DNA from: CAYRJA01 sp964424455
Lineage (GTDB): Bacteria; Bacteroidota; Bacteroidia; Chitinophagales; UBA10324
Length of the DNA stretch: 16,118 nucleotides
Direction of reading: 5' to 3'
Assembly: GCA_964424455.1 (NCBI GenBank)
Contig: CAYRJA010000071.1
Coordinates: 1-16,118 of the forward strand
A program made the translations under genes and the position numbers. How positions within the stretch are numbered: position 1 is the stretch's first letter; every line of letters starts with the position of its first letter. Below the pieces are notes generated by a model. The model did not search any database. It had not been told where the DNA came from and saw nothing but the letters and a program-made list of their open reading frames with translations. Positions 1 through 6,793 of this stretch are shown piece by piece.

Positions 1-360
<360 letters not shown>

Positions 361-378
361 ATTTTTTTATATCAGCTA

Positions 379-408
379 AGTCAGGTTTTCGATTATAACA
401 TCCTGACT
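379..408 (+). other. Inverted repeat in the 23S-5S spacer
   Basis: A perfect 7-bp inverted repeat, AGTCAGG (379-385) and CCTGACT (402-408), encloses a 16-nt AT-rich loop in the 91-nt spacer between 23S and 5S rRNA. No tRNA lies in the spacer. A stem here is a plausible RNase processing site for separating the two rRNAs, but that role is inferred from location only. It is not followed by a T tract, so it is unlikely to be a terminator. Confidence 0.4.
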
Positions 409-451
409 GTATTTTCTTTCTTCTTTATGTTTTACTGTATTCAAGATCTTA

Positions 452-560
452 TGGTGACATCAGCGAGGAGGTTCCACCTCTTCCCATACCGAACAGAGAA
501 GTTAAGCTCCTCAGCGCCGATGGTACTGCACCAAAATGCGGGAGAGTAGGTCGTTGCCAT
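452..560 (+). rRNA. rrf: 5S ribosomal RNA
   Basis: A 109-nt 5S rRNA gene. It starts with TGGTGACATC, and these first bases pair with the GTTGCCA end at 553-559 to form helix I. Diagnostic internal segments are CCCATACCGAACAGAGAAGT (483-502), containing the conserved CCGAACnnnGAAGTTAAGC core, and the loop E/helix IV segment ending GCGGGAGAGTAGGTCG. Length and order after 23S are normal for Bacteroidota. The ends are accurate to about 2-3 bases. Confidence 0.96.
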
Positions 561-567
561 ATTTATT

Positions 568-599
568 AAAAGGGTTGTCAGAAATGACAGCCCTTTTTT
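568..599 (+). terminator. Intrinsic terminator of the rRNA operon
   Basis: A 10-bp stem, AGGGTTGTCA (571-580) with TGACAGCCCT (585-594), has a single G-T pair, is capped by a GAAA tetraloop and runs into TTTTTT. It starts about 10 bases after 5S rRNA, as expected for an operon-end terminator. Read on the opposite strand, the same stem is followed by TTTTAAT. It could therefore also stop transcripts from the convergent gene ending at 722, probably less efficiently. Confidence 0.9.
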
Positions 600-721
600 G
601 TTTAATAGCATTGAGTACCGTTGATTTATTATTCTGAGAATGAAAAATGGCTATACACAGCAATACACATATTCTGTATTTATGAGTTGTATCTCATAGT
701 TGAATATTGGCAACATTCAAG

Positions 722-1159
722 TTAATACTCAGGTCTGTTCCAGATTATGCTGCCGATAAATGCTTCGCGGGCATTAAAGGGAATAGTATCGTATTGAGGT
801 AATGCAAGTCCTTCCTGTTGTAACGTATTAGTTTCTTCAAGGATTATAGAAGATCCACCTTCTTCAAAAACTGTAACAGCAGGATTTGCTTTTATTGTTA
901 GATTCTTCGTTTCCTTTTTAGCAGGTTGTGTCTTTACAGGTTTTGATAATATTTCTTCACCCAAAATATTTTTATATAAATCTCCTAATGACTTCTGAAT
1001 ATTGCCTGAAGCAGGTGTAGGGTTATAATGTCTTTTTGGAGTATTGGCAGGAGGTTGCTTCTTATTTAATTCCTCCTCTCGCTTTTTTTTCTGTGAAGAA
1101 TAAGCGCTCCACGCATAATAAGCAAGAAGCAACACTAAATATATCCATTTTCCTTCCAT
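722..1159 (-). CDS. Small membrane-anchored protein of unknown function
   Basis: This 145-residue protein is not recognised as a named family. Residues about 4-20 form one hydrophobic segment (IYLVLLLAYYAW). A strongly basic patch follows (KKKREEELNKK, residues 24-34), suggesting an N-terminal anchor with a cytoplasmic remainder. The middle is low-complexity, lysine- and proline-rich and probably disordered. The last 16 residues (AREAFIGSIIWNRPEY) look ordered; from memory, other uncharacterised Bacteroidota proteins end in a similar '(A/D)-x-I-x-S-x-I-L-x-R-P-x-Y' tail, so this end may be the conserved functional part. It lies 101 bp downstream of the aldehyde dehydrogenase and has its own -7 box, so it is probably a separate transcript. 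It is convergent with the rRNA operon. Confidence 0.75.
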   Translation of the reverse strand: MEGKWIYLVLLLAYYAWSAYSSQKKKREEELNKKQPPANTPKRHYNPTPASGNIQKSLGDLYKNILGEEILSKPVKTQPAKKETKNLTIKANPAVTVFEEGGSSIILEETNTLQQEGLALPQYDTIPFNAREAFIGSIIWNRPEY

Positions 1160-1183
1160 GTAAATATCTTAAAAAGAGTCTTT

Positions 1184-1191
1184 CAAAGTTA
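1184..1191 (-). promoter_or_regulatory. Candidate -7 box for the gene ending at 722
   Basis: On the minus strand the sequence reads TAACTTTG, a perfect match to the Bacteroidota -7 element TAnnTTTG. It sits 25 bases upstream of the ATG at 1159. No TTTG is found at the expected -33 spacing, so the promoter is either weak or activator-dependent. The start point would be near 1179, giving a leader of about 20 nt. Confidence 0.4.
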
Positions 1192-1260
1192 ATGAGTCAA
1201 ATCTAATCATAATCCTGAACAACGGATAAAAATTTAGGAAGTCAGGAATAAATCGTTCAT

Positions 1261-2613
1261 TTAATTAATCATAATGCTCTTCACATTCACAAACTCACGG
1301 ATTCCTTCTTTTGACAGTTCACGACCGTACCCTGATTTTTTAGTACCTCCGAAAGGCATCCGCTGGTCAGATTTCATCAGCGTGTTTACATAAACAGAGC
1401 CGGATTCTACTTTGCGAGCTATAGTAAGCCCAAGTTCTTTATTTTTTGTCCATACAGATCCGCCTAATCCAAATCTGGATTGATTCGCAAGTGTTACAGC
1501 TTCATTTTCATTTTTGGCTGTAATTATACAGAATACGGGTCCAAATATTTCCTCATCAAATGCGGGCATTCCCGGCTTTACATCGGTTAAAAGGGTAGGT
1601 TGGAACAGTGCATTCTTATGTGTACCTCCGCAAACGATTTTTGCCCCTTTTGCAATTGAATCGTCCACTTGTTTTTGAAGTTGAGTTGCTAAGTCAGTTC
1701 TTGCCAAAGTGCCTATGTCATTATAGTTATCCATTGGGTTACCGGCTTTCAGGGATAAAAATTTTTCTTTAACCTGTTGAGTAAATTCACCGGCAATCTT
1801 CTCTGTTACAATAAATCGTTTCGCTGCAATACAACTTTGCCCTGTATTTATCATTCTGGATTTTATGGCAGTGTCAACGGTAGTTTTTAAATCAGCGTCA
1901 TCCAATACAATAAAGGGATCGCTGCCACCCAGTTCAAGAACTGATTTTTTAATCAGCTTCCCTGCTACAGAAGCCACATGACTTCCAGCCGACTCACTTC
2001 CCGTAAGTGTTACAGCTTTTACTTTTTCATTCTCAATTGCCTGCTGAACTTCTCCACCTTCAATCATTAGAGTTTGGAAACAGCCTTTGGGAAATCCGGA
2101 TTTCAGAAAAAGTTCTTCTAATTCCATCGCACACTGCGGCACATTAGAAGCATGTTTCAGCAGACAAACATTACCTGCCATCAAAGTGGGGACTGCATAA
2201 CGAATCACCTGCCAAAATGGAAAATTCCAGGGCATTACACCCAGTATAATTCCAATCGGCTGATAAATAATAAGTGATTTCTCAGCATTTGTCTGAACTA
2301 CTTCATCAGACAAGAATTTTTCTGCATTCTCTGCATAAAAGTCACATGCACGAGCACATTTGTCAATTTCAACAACGGACTCTTTCAATAATTTTCCCAT
2401 TTCTGATGTAATCAGTTCGGCATATTTATTTTTATTCTGTAACAGAGTTGTCTTTAATTGCTTCATCAGATTTGCACGATGAGCAAAAGAAGTGTCTTTC
2501 CATGATTGGAAAGTTTTATCTGCTAAATCAATTTTCTCTGAAATTTCTTTTGATGTATATGGTGCGAATTGCTTAAGTGTTTGATTCGTATAGGGATTAA
2601 TTGAAACTATCAT
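1261..2613 (-). CDS. NAD(P)-dependent aldehyde dehydrogenase, succinate-semialdehyde type
   Basis: This 450-residue enzyme belongs to the aldehyde dehydrogenase superfamily and is probably a cytosolic succinate-semialdehyde dehydrogenase (semialdehyde to succinate). Visible signatures are the oxyanion and cofactor segment PWNFPFW with Asn130, LKHASN at residues 152-157, the Rossmann-type GSESAG turn near 205-210, the general base Glu227 in LELGGSDPF, and the catalytic Cys261 in NTGQSCIAAKR. A C-terminal PFGGTKKSGYGRE block is also present. The KHASN version of the cofactor loop is typical of the GabD1-like branch. The length is normal for that branch and all catalytic residues are present. 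Its ATG overlaps the stop codon of the DUF2905 gene by 4 bases (ATGA), indicating translational coupling. No other GABA-pathway gene is visible, so the true substrate could be another short aldehyde. Confidence 0.93.
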   Translation of the reverse strand: MIVSINPYTNQTLKQFAPYTSKEISEKIDLADKTFQSWKDTSFAHRANLMKQLKTTLLQNKNKYAELITSEMGKLLKESVVEIDKCARACDFYAENAEKFLSDEVVQTNAEKSLIIYQPIGIILGVMPWNFPFWQVIRYAVPTLMAGNVCLLKHASNVPQCAMELEELFLKSGFPKGCFQTLMIEGGEVQQAIENEKVKAVTLTGSESAGSHVASVAGKLIKKSVLELGGSDPFIVLDDADLKTTVDTAIKSRMINTGQSCIAAKRFIVTEKIAGEFTQQVKEKFLSLKAGNPMDNYNDIGTLARTDLATQLQKQVDDSIAKGAKIVCGGTHKNALFQPTLLTDVKPGMPAFDEEIFGPVFCIITAKNENEAVTLANQSRFGLGGSVWTKNKELGLTIARKVESGSVYVNTLMKSDQRMPFGGTKKSGYGRELSKEGIREFVNVKSIMIN

Positions 2614-2837
2614 TGTCTGAACTTATTGATGATGTAAAAAATAAGAGTAAGTAAAATACTTACTACAATACTTGTTGTAACAGGAAAATAAAAAGAGAAG
2701 TTCTTTCTTTGAATCATAATATCACCGGGCAGTTTTCCAAAAAGAGAAATCTTGTTAAAGAATAAGAACGCAATCCCCACAACTATAAAAATAATTCCAA
2801 CAAGTATTAGGAATTTGCCAAGTGACGGAGAATTCAT
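2610..2837 (-). CDS. DUF2905-family small membrane protein
   Basis: This 75-residue protein resembles the DUF2905 family, whose function is unknown. Two hydrophobic segments are present (residues about 8-27 and about 50-70). Between them lies a conserved-looking loop with LPGD and a basic stretch (FGKLPGDIMIQRKN), the hallmark of the family. It starts 9 bases after the PspC-domain gene and overlaps the aldehyde dehydrogenase start by 4 bases, so these three genes probably form one transcription unit. The loop is presumably exposed on one face of the inner membrane. No catalytic residues are evident. Confidence 0.85.
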   Translation of the reverse strand: MNSPSLGKFLILVGIIFIVVGIAFLFFNKISLFGKLPGDIMIQRKNFSFYFPVTTSIVVSILLTLIFYIINKFRQ

Positions 2838-2846
2838 TATTGAAAG

Positions 2847-3062
2847 TTATTCCCAAACAGGGCTTTTATGAATGCTGAGATACTTTTTAAGATTAATCCA
2901 GAAAGCGAGGATAAGATATATAATAACCGGCGATGCGACAGTTATAAAAGTTAGATAAATAAAATACAAACGAATAACTGAGGAGGAAATACCTAATCTT
3001 TCTCCGAGGTAAGAGCATACACCAAATATTTTTTCCTCTATAATAAACTTAAACCGATTCAT
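2847..3062 (-). CDS. PspC-domain small membrane protein
   Basis: This 71-residue protein has a PspC-type domain covering nearly its whole length. The pattern is a short basic N-terminus, then GVCSYLGERLGIS (residues 14-26; the usual PspC motif is GVCxGLAxxFGID), then one long hydrophobic segment at about 33-54. The family takes its name from the E. coli phage-shock membrane component. Isolated short PspC proteins are common in Bacteroidota, and their role is only inferred to be envelope-stress related. The start codon is fixed because the motif begins within 14 residues of it and no other Met lies nearby. A near-consensus promoter ends about 5 bases before this ATG, so the mRNA may be leaderless. 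Confidence 0.87.
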   Translation of the reverse strand: MNRFKFIIEEKIFGVCSYLGERLGISSSVIRLYFIYLTFITVASPVIIYLILAFWINLKKYLSIHKSPVWE

Positions 3063-3066
3063 AGTT

Positions 3067-3097
3067 CAAAAGTAGGAAAGCAGAATAATATGTCAAA
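3067..3097 (-). promoter_or_regulatory. Near-consensus Bacteroidota promoter for the PspC-DUF2905-aldehyde dehydrogenase unit
   Basis: On the minus strand, TTTG (3097-3094) is followed after exactly 19 bases by TACTTTTG (3074-3067). This matches both boxes of the Bacteroidota housekeeping promoter, TTTG-N19-21-TAnnTTTG. It lies in the 40-base gap between the DUF2851 gene and the PspC gene. Of the boxes in this window it is the only one with both elements at correct spacing. The inferred start point falls at or within a base or two of the PspC start codon. Confidence 0.62.
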
Positions 3098-3102
3098 CTG
3101 TT

Positions 3103-4377
3103 TTATGCGCCTCTTAGTAATTTGTTGCCAATAGCACATTCTAAACATCTTCTTTTATTACAGTAATTGTTTTTTAATTGTAACAGTGATTGAGATGTCA
3201 ATGCGTTTGTTGATTTGATTCCTGCTTCTTTCCATCGAGATAGGATTGCATTTTTCTCGGAAGGTATTTCTTCAAGCAACTCTAAAGCGTATGAAACATA
3301 TTTCTCCTCATCTTTCCATTTCCCATAAATAAAAATGAAAGGAATTATTGTGTTGATGGTAAGCAAGTGAATAAAATTTTTTCCAAGCGCCTTCTGCTTT
3401 GCAGGAGATTGCTTTTTGAATGTGAAATGGATTAGCCAGAATTCTGATGGAGAAACAGAAAATAATTTTTCTATTTCTTTCAGCGATTTTGTTTCTATGA
3501 TTTTTGAAAATAAATGAGACGACTGAAAAATCAGTGATGCAAGCTGAGCTATCCTCACAGTAGGAAAATTGACCGGACGAAGTCGGAGAAATTTCCAGAG
3601 GGATTTATCCATCGGAGAGAGCGAGTATTTCTTTTTCAGAAATGCAAACTCCTTTTTCAGTTGTAATGGGTAAGGTTCGCTGAAATTATCTTCTAAAAGT
3701 CCTGCTGTACCAAACAACAAGGATTCAAGCTGAAGCAGGTTGTTCTTGTGTTTAGCTAAAATGTTTACAGGGAGAGATTTTGCCAGCCATTCAAATGGTT
3801 CTGCATTCACCTTTGTTCCAAAGTTTCGTGAGAGGAACTGATAAAAAGTTTCCTCCCAATTGTTCTGATTCTGTAACAGAGCGCTTTTAATAGCATCTGT
3901 TTTAGTTTGTATTCGTTCAATAGCCAATCGCTCCAGCCATGATGTTATAGTGAATGAGTCAACACTTTTTAATTGTCTTTCACATGGAATCCATGTTGCA
4001 CTGTTCATTAACGAACTGTAGTTGAGGTATATCTTAGGGTTAAATTTCCCTTTCATCTCAAGGCATGGGATTAGTTTACCTGAAGAGTTTTTAATCTCAT
4101 CATCTGCTTCAAACACACAGTGAAGAATTACATTATCATAAGCAGAATCATTGGAGTGAGAGTGTTTATGCCAGTCAGAGCTTTTCAGGTGAATTTCTAC
4201 ATTGCCTGCCCACAGCGTTTCCCCGATTCTGATTTTTGCATTGCAGAAATCAGGACCTGCATCGGTGTTATACTCTCCCGCCGATACTATCTCAATCTTT
4301 TCTCCTGAAGTAGTTGTAAGGTCAGTACTATTTAACAACTTCATCTTCCAGATATAATGGAGAAACTGCTCAGTCAT
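3103..4377 (-). CDS. DUF2851-family protein
   Basis: This 424-residue protein belongs to the DUF2851 family, which is widespread in Bacteroidota and has no assigned function. The N-terminal third carries the family signature: EYNTDAGPDFCNAKIRIG (residues about 34-51), then LWAGNVEIHLKSSDW (about 55-69) and a His-rich HKHSHSNDSAYDNVILH stretch. The acidic and histidine residues there look like a metal or active site, but that is inference. There is no signal peptide or membrane segment, so it is probably cytosolic. The extreme C-terminus has Cys406, Cys411 and Cys414 (C-x4-C-x2-C), a possible metal or Fe-S site. It lies 63 bases after pyrF with no clear promoter in the gap, so it may be cotranscribed with it. 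Confidence 0.88.
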   Translation of the reverse strand: MTEQFLHYIWKMKLLNSTDLTTTSGEKIEIVSAGEYNTDAGPDFCNAKIRIGETLWAGNVEIHLKSSDWHKHSHSNDSAYDNVILHCVFEADDEIKNSSGKLIPCLEMKGKFNPKIYLNYSSLMNSATWIPCERQLKSVDSFTITSWLERLAIERIQTKTDAIKSALLQNQNNWEETFYQFLSRNFGTKVNAEPFEWLAKSLPVNILAKHKNNLLQLESLLFGTAGLLEDNFSEPYPLQLKKEFAFLKKKYSLSPMDKSLWKFLRLRPVNFPTVRIAQLASLIFQSSHLFSKIIETKSLKEIEKLFSVSPSEFWLIHFTFKKQSPAKQKALGKNFIHLLTINTIIPFIFIYGKWKDEEKYVSYALELLEEIPSEKNAILSRWKEAGIKSTNALTSQSLLQLKNNYCNKRRCLECAIGNKLLRGA

Positions 4378-4440
4378 AAGTTTATTCTAAAATAGAAATA
4401 TGAATGTACAGAGAATCTGTAACTCTAATACAGTATTTGC

Positions 4441-5265
4441 TTATAAATATTTTTCAAGAAGCATCTTCATCTCGTCAGCTACCTTTTTTGCCTCTATTCC
4501 TGCTGCTCTTGCAAAGTCTTTTTCCTTTCCTGCGAAGATTATATTGCGTGAACTGTTCACTAATAACCCACATTGTTTGTTCATTCCGTATTTTGCAATC
4601 TGTGAAAGGTCTCCACCCTGTGCACCCACCCCGGGTACAAGGAAAAAATTATCAGGTGCAAGTTTGCGAATGTGAGCAAACATTTCATTGTGAGTTGCGC
4701 CCACTACATACATCATGTTGTCGGCAGTACCCCATTGTTTTGATTTTCTTATGACCCGCTCAAAAAGTTTTTCGCCGGTTTCATTCATCATCTGAAAATC
4801 AAGACTTCCTTTATTTGAAGTAAGTGCAAGGAGGATAACCCACTTGTTATTGAATGATAAGAAAGGTGTTACAGAATCTTCGCCCATATAGGGTGCAACT
4901 GTAACAGCATCAAACTCTAATCCTGACGAATCTTTATCAAAATAAGTGCGTGCATATAGTTCGGATGTATTGCCTATGTCACCACGCTTGGCATCGGCTA
5001 TGGTGAATATATCTTTGGGTATGTACTCAATTGTTTTTTGCAGACTTTCAAATCCCTTTTTACCGAGCGATTCGTAGAATGCAATATTAGGTTTGTATGC
5101 TACACAGTGATTAACTGTTGCATCAATAATTTGCTTATTAAATTCAAAAACAGGATCGGGAAGCGAAAGGAGATGGGATGGAATTTTCTTTATATCAGAA
5201 TCTAATCCAACGCACAGGAAAGAATTTTTTTTCCGAATCTGTGTAAATAATTCCTGACGATTCAT
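4441..5265 (-). CDS. pyrF: Orotidine 5'-phosphate decarboxylase (type 2)
   Basis: This enzyme catalyses the last step of de novo UMP synthesis, the decarboxylation of OMP, in the cytosol. The 274-residue protein matches the longer bacterial 'subfamily 2' enzyme rather than the roughly 230-residue E. coli type. Catalytic residues are visible in DAKRGDIGNT (residues 91-100), with the Lys93/Asp96 charge network. CVGLDSD (18-24) supplies the first strand. The phosphate-binding loops are PGVGAQGGD (211-219) and NSSR (237-240). No other pyrimidine gene lies nearby. It follows the NifU-domain gene after 88 bases. That gap has no TAnnTTTG box but does contain a small 5-bp inverted repeat, TCAGG/CCTGA, read on the minus strand. 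Confidence 0.96.
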   Translation of the reverse strand: MNRQELFTQIRKKNSFLCVGLDSDIKKIPSHLLSLPDPVFEFNKQIIDATVNHCVAYKPNIAFYESLGKKGFESLQKTIEYIPKDIFTIADAKRGDIGNTSELYARTYFDKDSSGLEFDAVTVAPYMGEDSVTPFLSFNNKWVILLALTSNKGSLDFQMMNETGEKLFERVIRKSKQWGTADNMMYVVGATHNEMFAHIRKLAPDNFFLVPGVGAQGGDLSQIAKYGMNKQCGLLVNSSRNIIFAGKEKDFARAAGIEAKKVADEMKMLLEKYL

Positions 5266-5353
5266 TTTTTATCTGTCTGCAATATCAATAAAGAAAACTT
5301 GTTTCAGGTAACAGCCTGAGTTCATCTATGAAATAAAAATCTGAAGCATGGAA

Positions 5354-5599
5354 TTATACAGCTTCTACCTTCACTATTTCAGGCGCTGCCTTTAGAATAG
5401 CTTCCTCCACTCCGGCTTTCATGGTCATTTCACTCATCGGACAATCACCGCAGTTACCAAGTAGTTTTAGTTTTACTACATTATCGTTAGTTATTTCCAA
5501 CAACTGAATATCTCCGCCATCAGCATTAAGGTAAGGGCGAATACTTTCAATGGATGCTTCAATTCTTTCCTTTAAATTATTTGCAACAGCAATTTTCAT
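5354..5599 (-). CDS. NifU C-terminal-domain Fe-S scaffold protein
   Basis: This 81-residue stand-alone NifU C-terminal (Nfu-type) domain would bind a labile Fe-S cluster between two subunits and pass it to target proteins. It shows the family pattern of an N-terminal helix, RPYLNADGGDIQLLEI (residues 21-36), then LGNCGDCPMSEMTM with the cluster-ligand pair Cys50 and Cys53, and a C-terminal helix. The length is normal for single-domain members. It starts 28 bases after the Mrp-type ATPase gene; both families act in Fe-S cluster transfer, so the pair is functionally coherent. A -7 box in the gap suggests it can also be transcribed separately. Confidence 0.94.
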   Translation of the reverse strand: MKIAVANNLKERIEASIESIRPYLNADGGDIQLLEITNDNVVKLKLLGNCGDCPMSEMTMKAGVEEAILKAAPEIVKVEAV

Positions 5600-5604
5600 T
5601 CAGT

Positions 5605-5612
5605 CAAAGATA
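5605..5612 (-). promoter_or_regulatory. Candidate -7 box for the NifU-domain gene
   Basis: The minus strand reads TATCTTTG, a perfect TAnnTTTG match, in the 28-base gap between the Mrp gene and the NifU-domain gene. It lies 5 bases upstream of the ATG at 5599. No -33 TTTG is present at 19-21 bases. If used, the transcript would be almost leaderless. It may equally be a chance match in AT-rich DNA. Confidence 0.3.
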
Positions 5613-5627
5613 AGTATTTATAAAGCT

Positions 5628-6728
5628 TTACATTCGGGTAATCTCAACAGGTCTTGTCGGAGCAAAATTTGCGTTTCGAATAGCCACTTTGCGTGCAAGA
5701 TTCTGAGCCATATCACGGAATATTGCGCCAACAATAGAATTTTCTTCGAGTACAGCAGGTCTTCCATTGTCACCAGCTTCGCGAATGCTTTGTACAATAG
5801 GTACTTCACCCAATAGAGGAACATTAAATTCATCAGCGAGTCTTTTTCCGCCGCCTTTTCCGAAAATGTAATACTTGTTGTCAGGCAATTCCTCAGGAGT
5901 GAAGTATGCCATGTTCTCGATAACGCCGAGGATTGGAACATTTATGGGATTGATGTTAAACATACCTGCGCCCTTCTTTGCATCTGCCAGCGCAACATCC
6001 TGAGGAGTGGTTACAATAACAGCTCCTGTGAGTGGAACCTGTTGTACTAATGTCAGATGAATGTCTCCGGTTCCGGGAGGTAAGTCAACAATCAGATAGT
6101 CTAAGTCGCCCCAGTCGCAATCTGAGATAAACTGACGAAGAGCTGACGAAACCATAGGTCCGCGCCATACTACTGCCTGCTTATCATCAACCAACAAACC
6201 GATACTTAACGCTTTGATACCATATTGTTCAACAGGCACCATAACATGTTTTCCGTTTTGCACTTTTACAGCAGGTTTCATTCCCTTAATGTTCAGCATA
6301 ATGGGAACAGAAGGTCCATGAATATCTGCATCCAGTAATCCTACTCTTGAACCGGTTTGTGCTAAGCCGAGAGCAAGATTTGCAGCTACTGTTGATTTAC
6401 CCACTCCGCCTTTTCCGGAAGCAACCGCTATAATATTTTTTACTCCGGGTAAAACATTTTCTTTAGCCCGGATGCTTGTAACATTTGCATCCATTTTTAT
6501 TTCAATAACTGTATCGGCAGGAACCACTTTGCGAATCGCTGCATCGGAATTTTTTCGTAAGACCTCCTTTAATGGGCACGATGGGGTAGTAAGCATCACT
6601 GTGAAAGAAACTTTATTCTCTTCTACAGTCAATTCTCTAATCATATTGAGCGTAACTAAGTCCTTTTTCAGGTCAGGATCTTCAACAGTTCGCAGCGCAT
6701 CTAATACTCTTTCTTTAGTTACTGACAT
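5628..6728 (-). CDS. mrp: Mrp/ApbC/NBP35-family Fe-S carrier P-loop ATPase
   Basis: This 366-residue cytosolic ATPase is predicted to deliver Fe-S clusters. Residues 1-90 form an N-terminal MIP18-type domain (formerly DUF59) with EDPDL (16-20) and the conserved Cys51 in TTPSCP. A deviant Walker A, GKGGVGKST (105-113), follows, then DADIHGPS (133-140) and DLPPGTGD (215-222), all diagnostic of the Mrp/NBP35 branch of the MinD superfamily. Oddly, the C-terminal CxxC pair that bridges the cluster in most homologues is absent. Residues 275-290 read YFTPEELPDNKYYIFG, and the only cysteines in the protein are 51 and 204. From memory, this substitution is shared by other Bacteroidota homologues. The neighbouring NifU-domain gene supports an Fe-S role. 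Confidence 0.95.
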   Translation of the reverse strand: MSVTKERVLDALRTVEDPDLKKDLVTLNMIRELTVEENKVSFTVMLTTPSCPLKEVLRKNSDAAIRKVVPADTVIEIKMDANVTSIRAKENVLPGVKNIIAVASGKGGVGKSTVAANLALGLAQTGSRVGLLDADIHGPSVPIMLNIKGMKPAVKVQNGKHVMVPVEQYGIKALSIGLLVDDKQAVVWRGPMVSSALRQFISDCDWGDLDYLIVDLPPGTGDIHLTLVQQVPLTGAVIVTTPQDVALADAKKGAGMFNINPINVPILGVIENMAYFTPEELPDNKYYIFGKGGGKRLADEFNVPLLGEVPIVQSIREAGDNGRPAVLEENSIVGAIFRDMAQNLARKVAIRNANFAPTRPVEITRM

Positions 6729-6750
6729 TATAAAATCAAAGTTTGAATTG

Positions 6751-6758
6751 CAAAAGTA
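6751..6758 (-). promoter_or_regulatory. Candidate -7 box for the Mrp gene
   Basis: TACTTTTG on the minus strand fits TAnnTTTG perfectly and is 23 bases upstream of the ATG at 6728, within the 65-base gap after typA. A TTGA lies about 17 bases further upstream; this is a poor -33 element by sequence and spacing. The inferred leader is about 18 nt, so the Fe-S pair may be transcribed independently of typA. Confidence 0.4.
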
Positions 6759-6793
6759 ATCGAAAAATATCCTATCAATGAGCGTTGTTACTA

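Noticed and set aside
361..451. tRNA gene in the rRNA spacer
   Set aside because: The 91-base spacer lacks a T-arm GTTCNANNC motif and any cloverleaf; only a single stem is present.
4400..4754. Open frames on the plus strand across the pyrF 3' end
   Set aside because: They are antisense to a confidently identified pyrF and give cysteine-rich, composition-biased peptides with no domain.
5618..5941. 107-codon open frame on the minus strand overlapping the Mrp gene
   Set aside because: It lies in another frame of a clear Mrp-family coding sequence and has no recognisable features.
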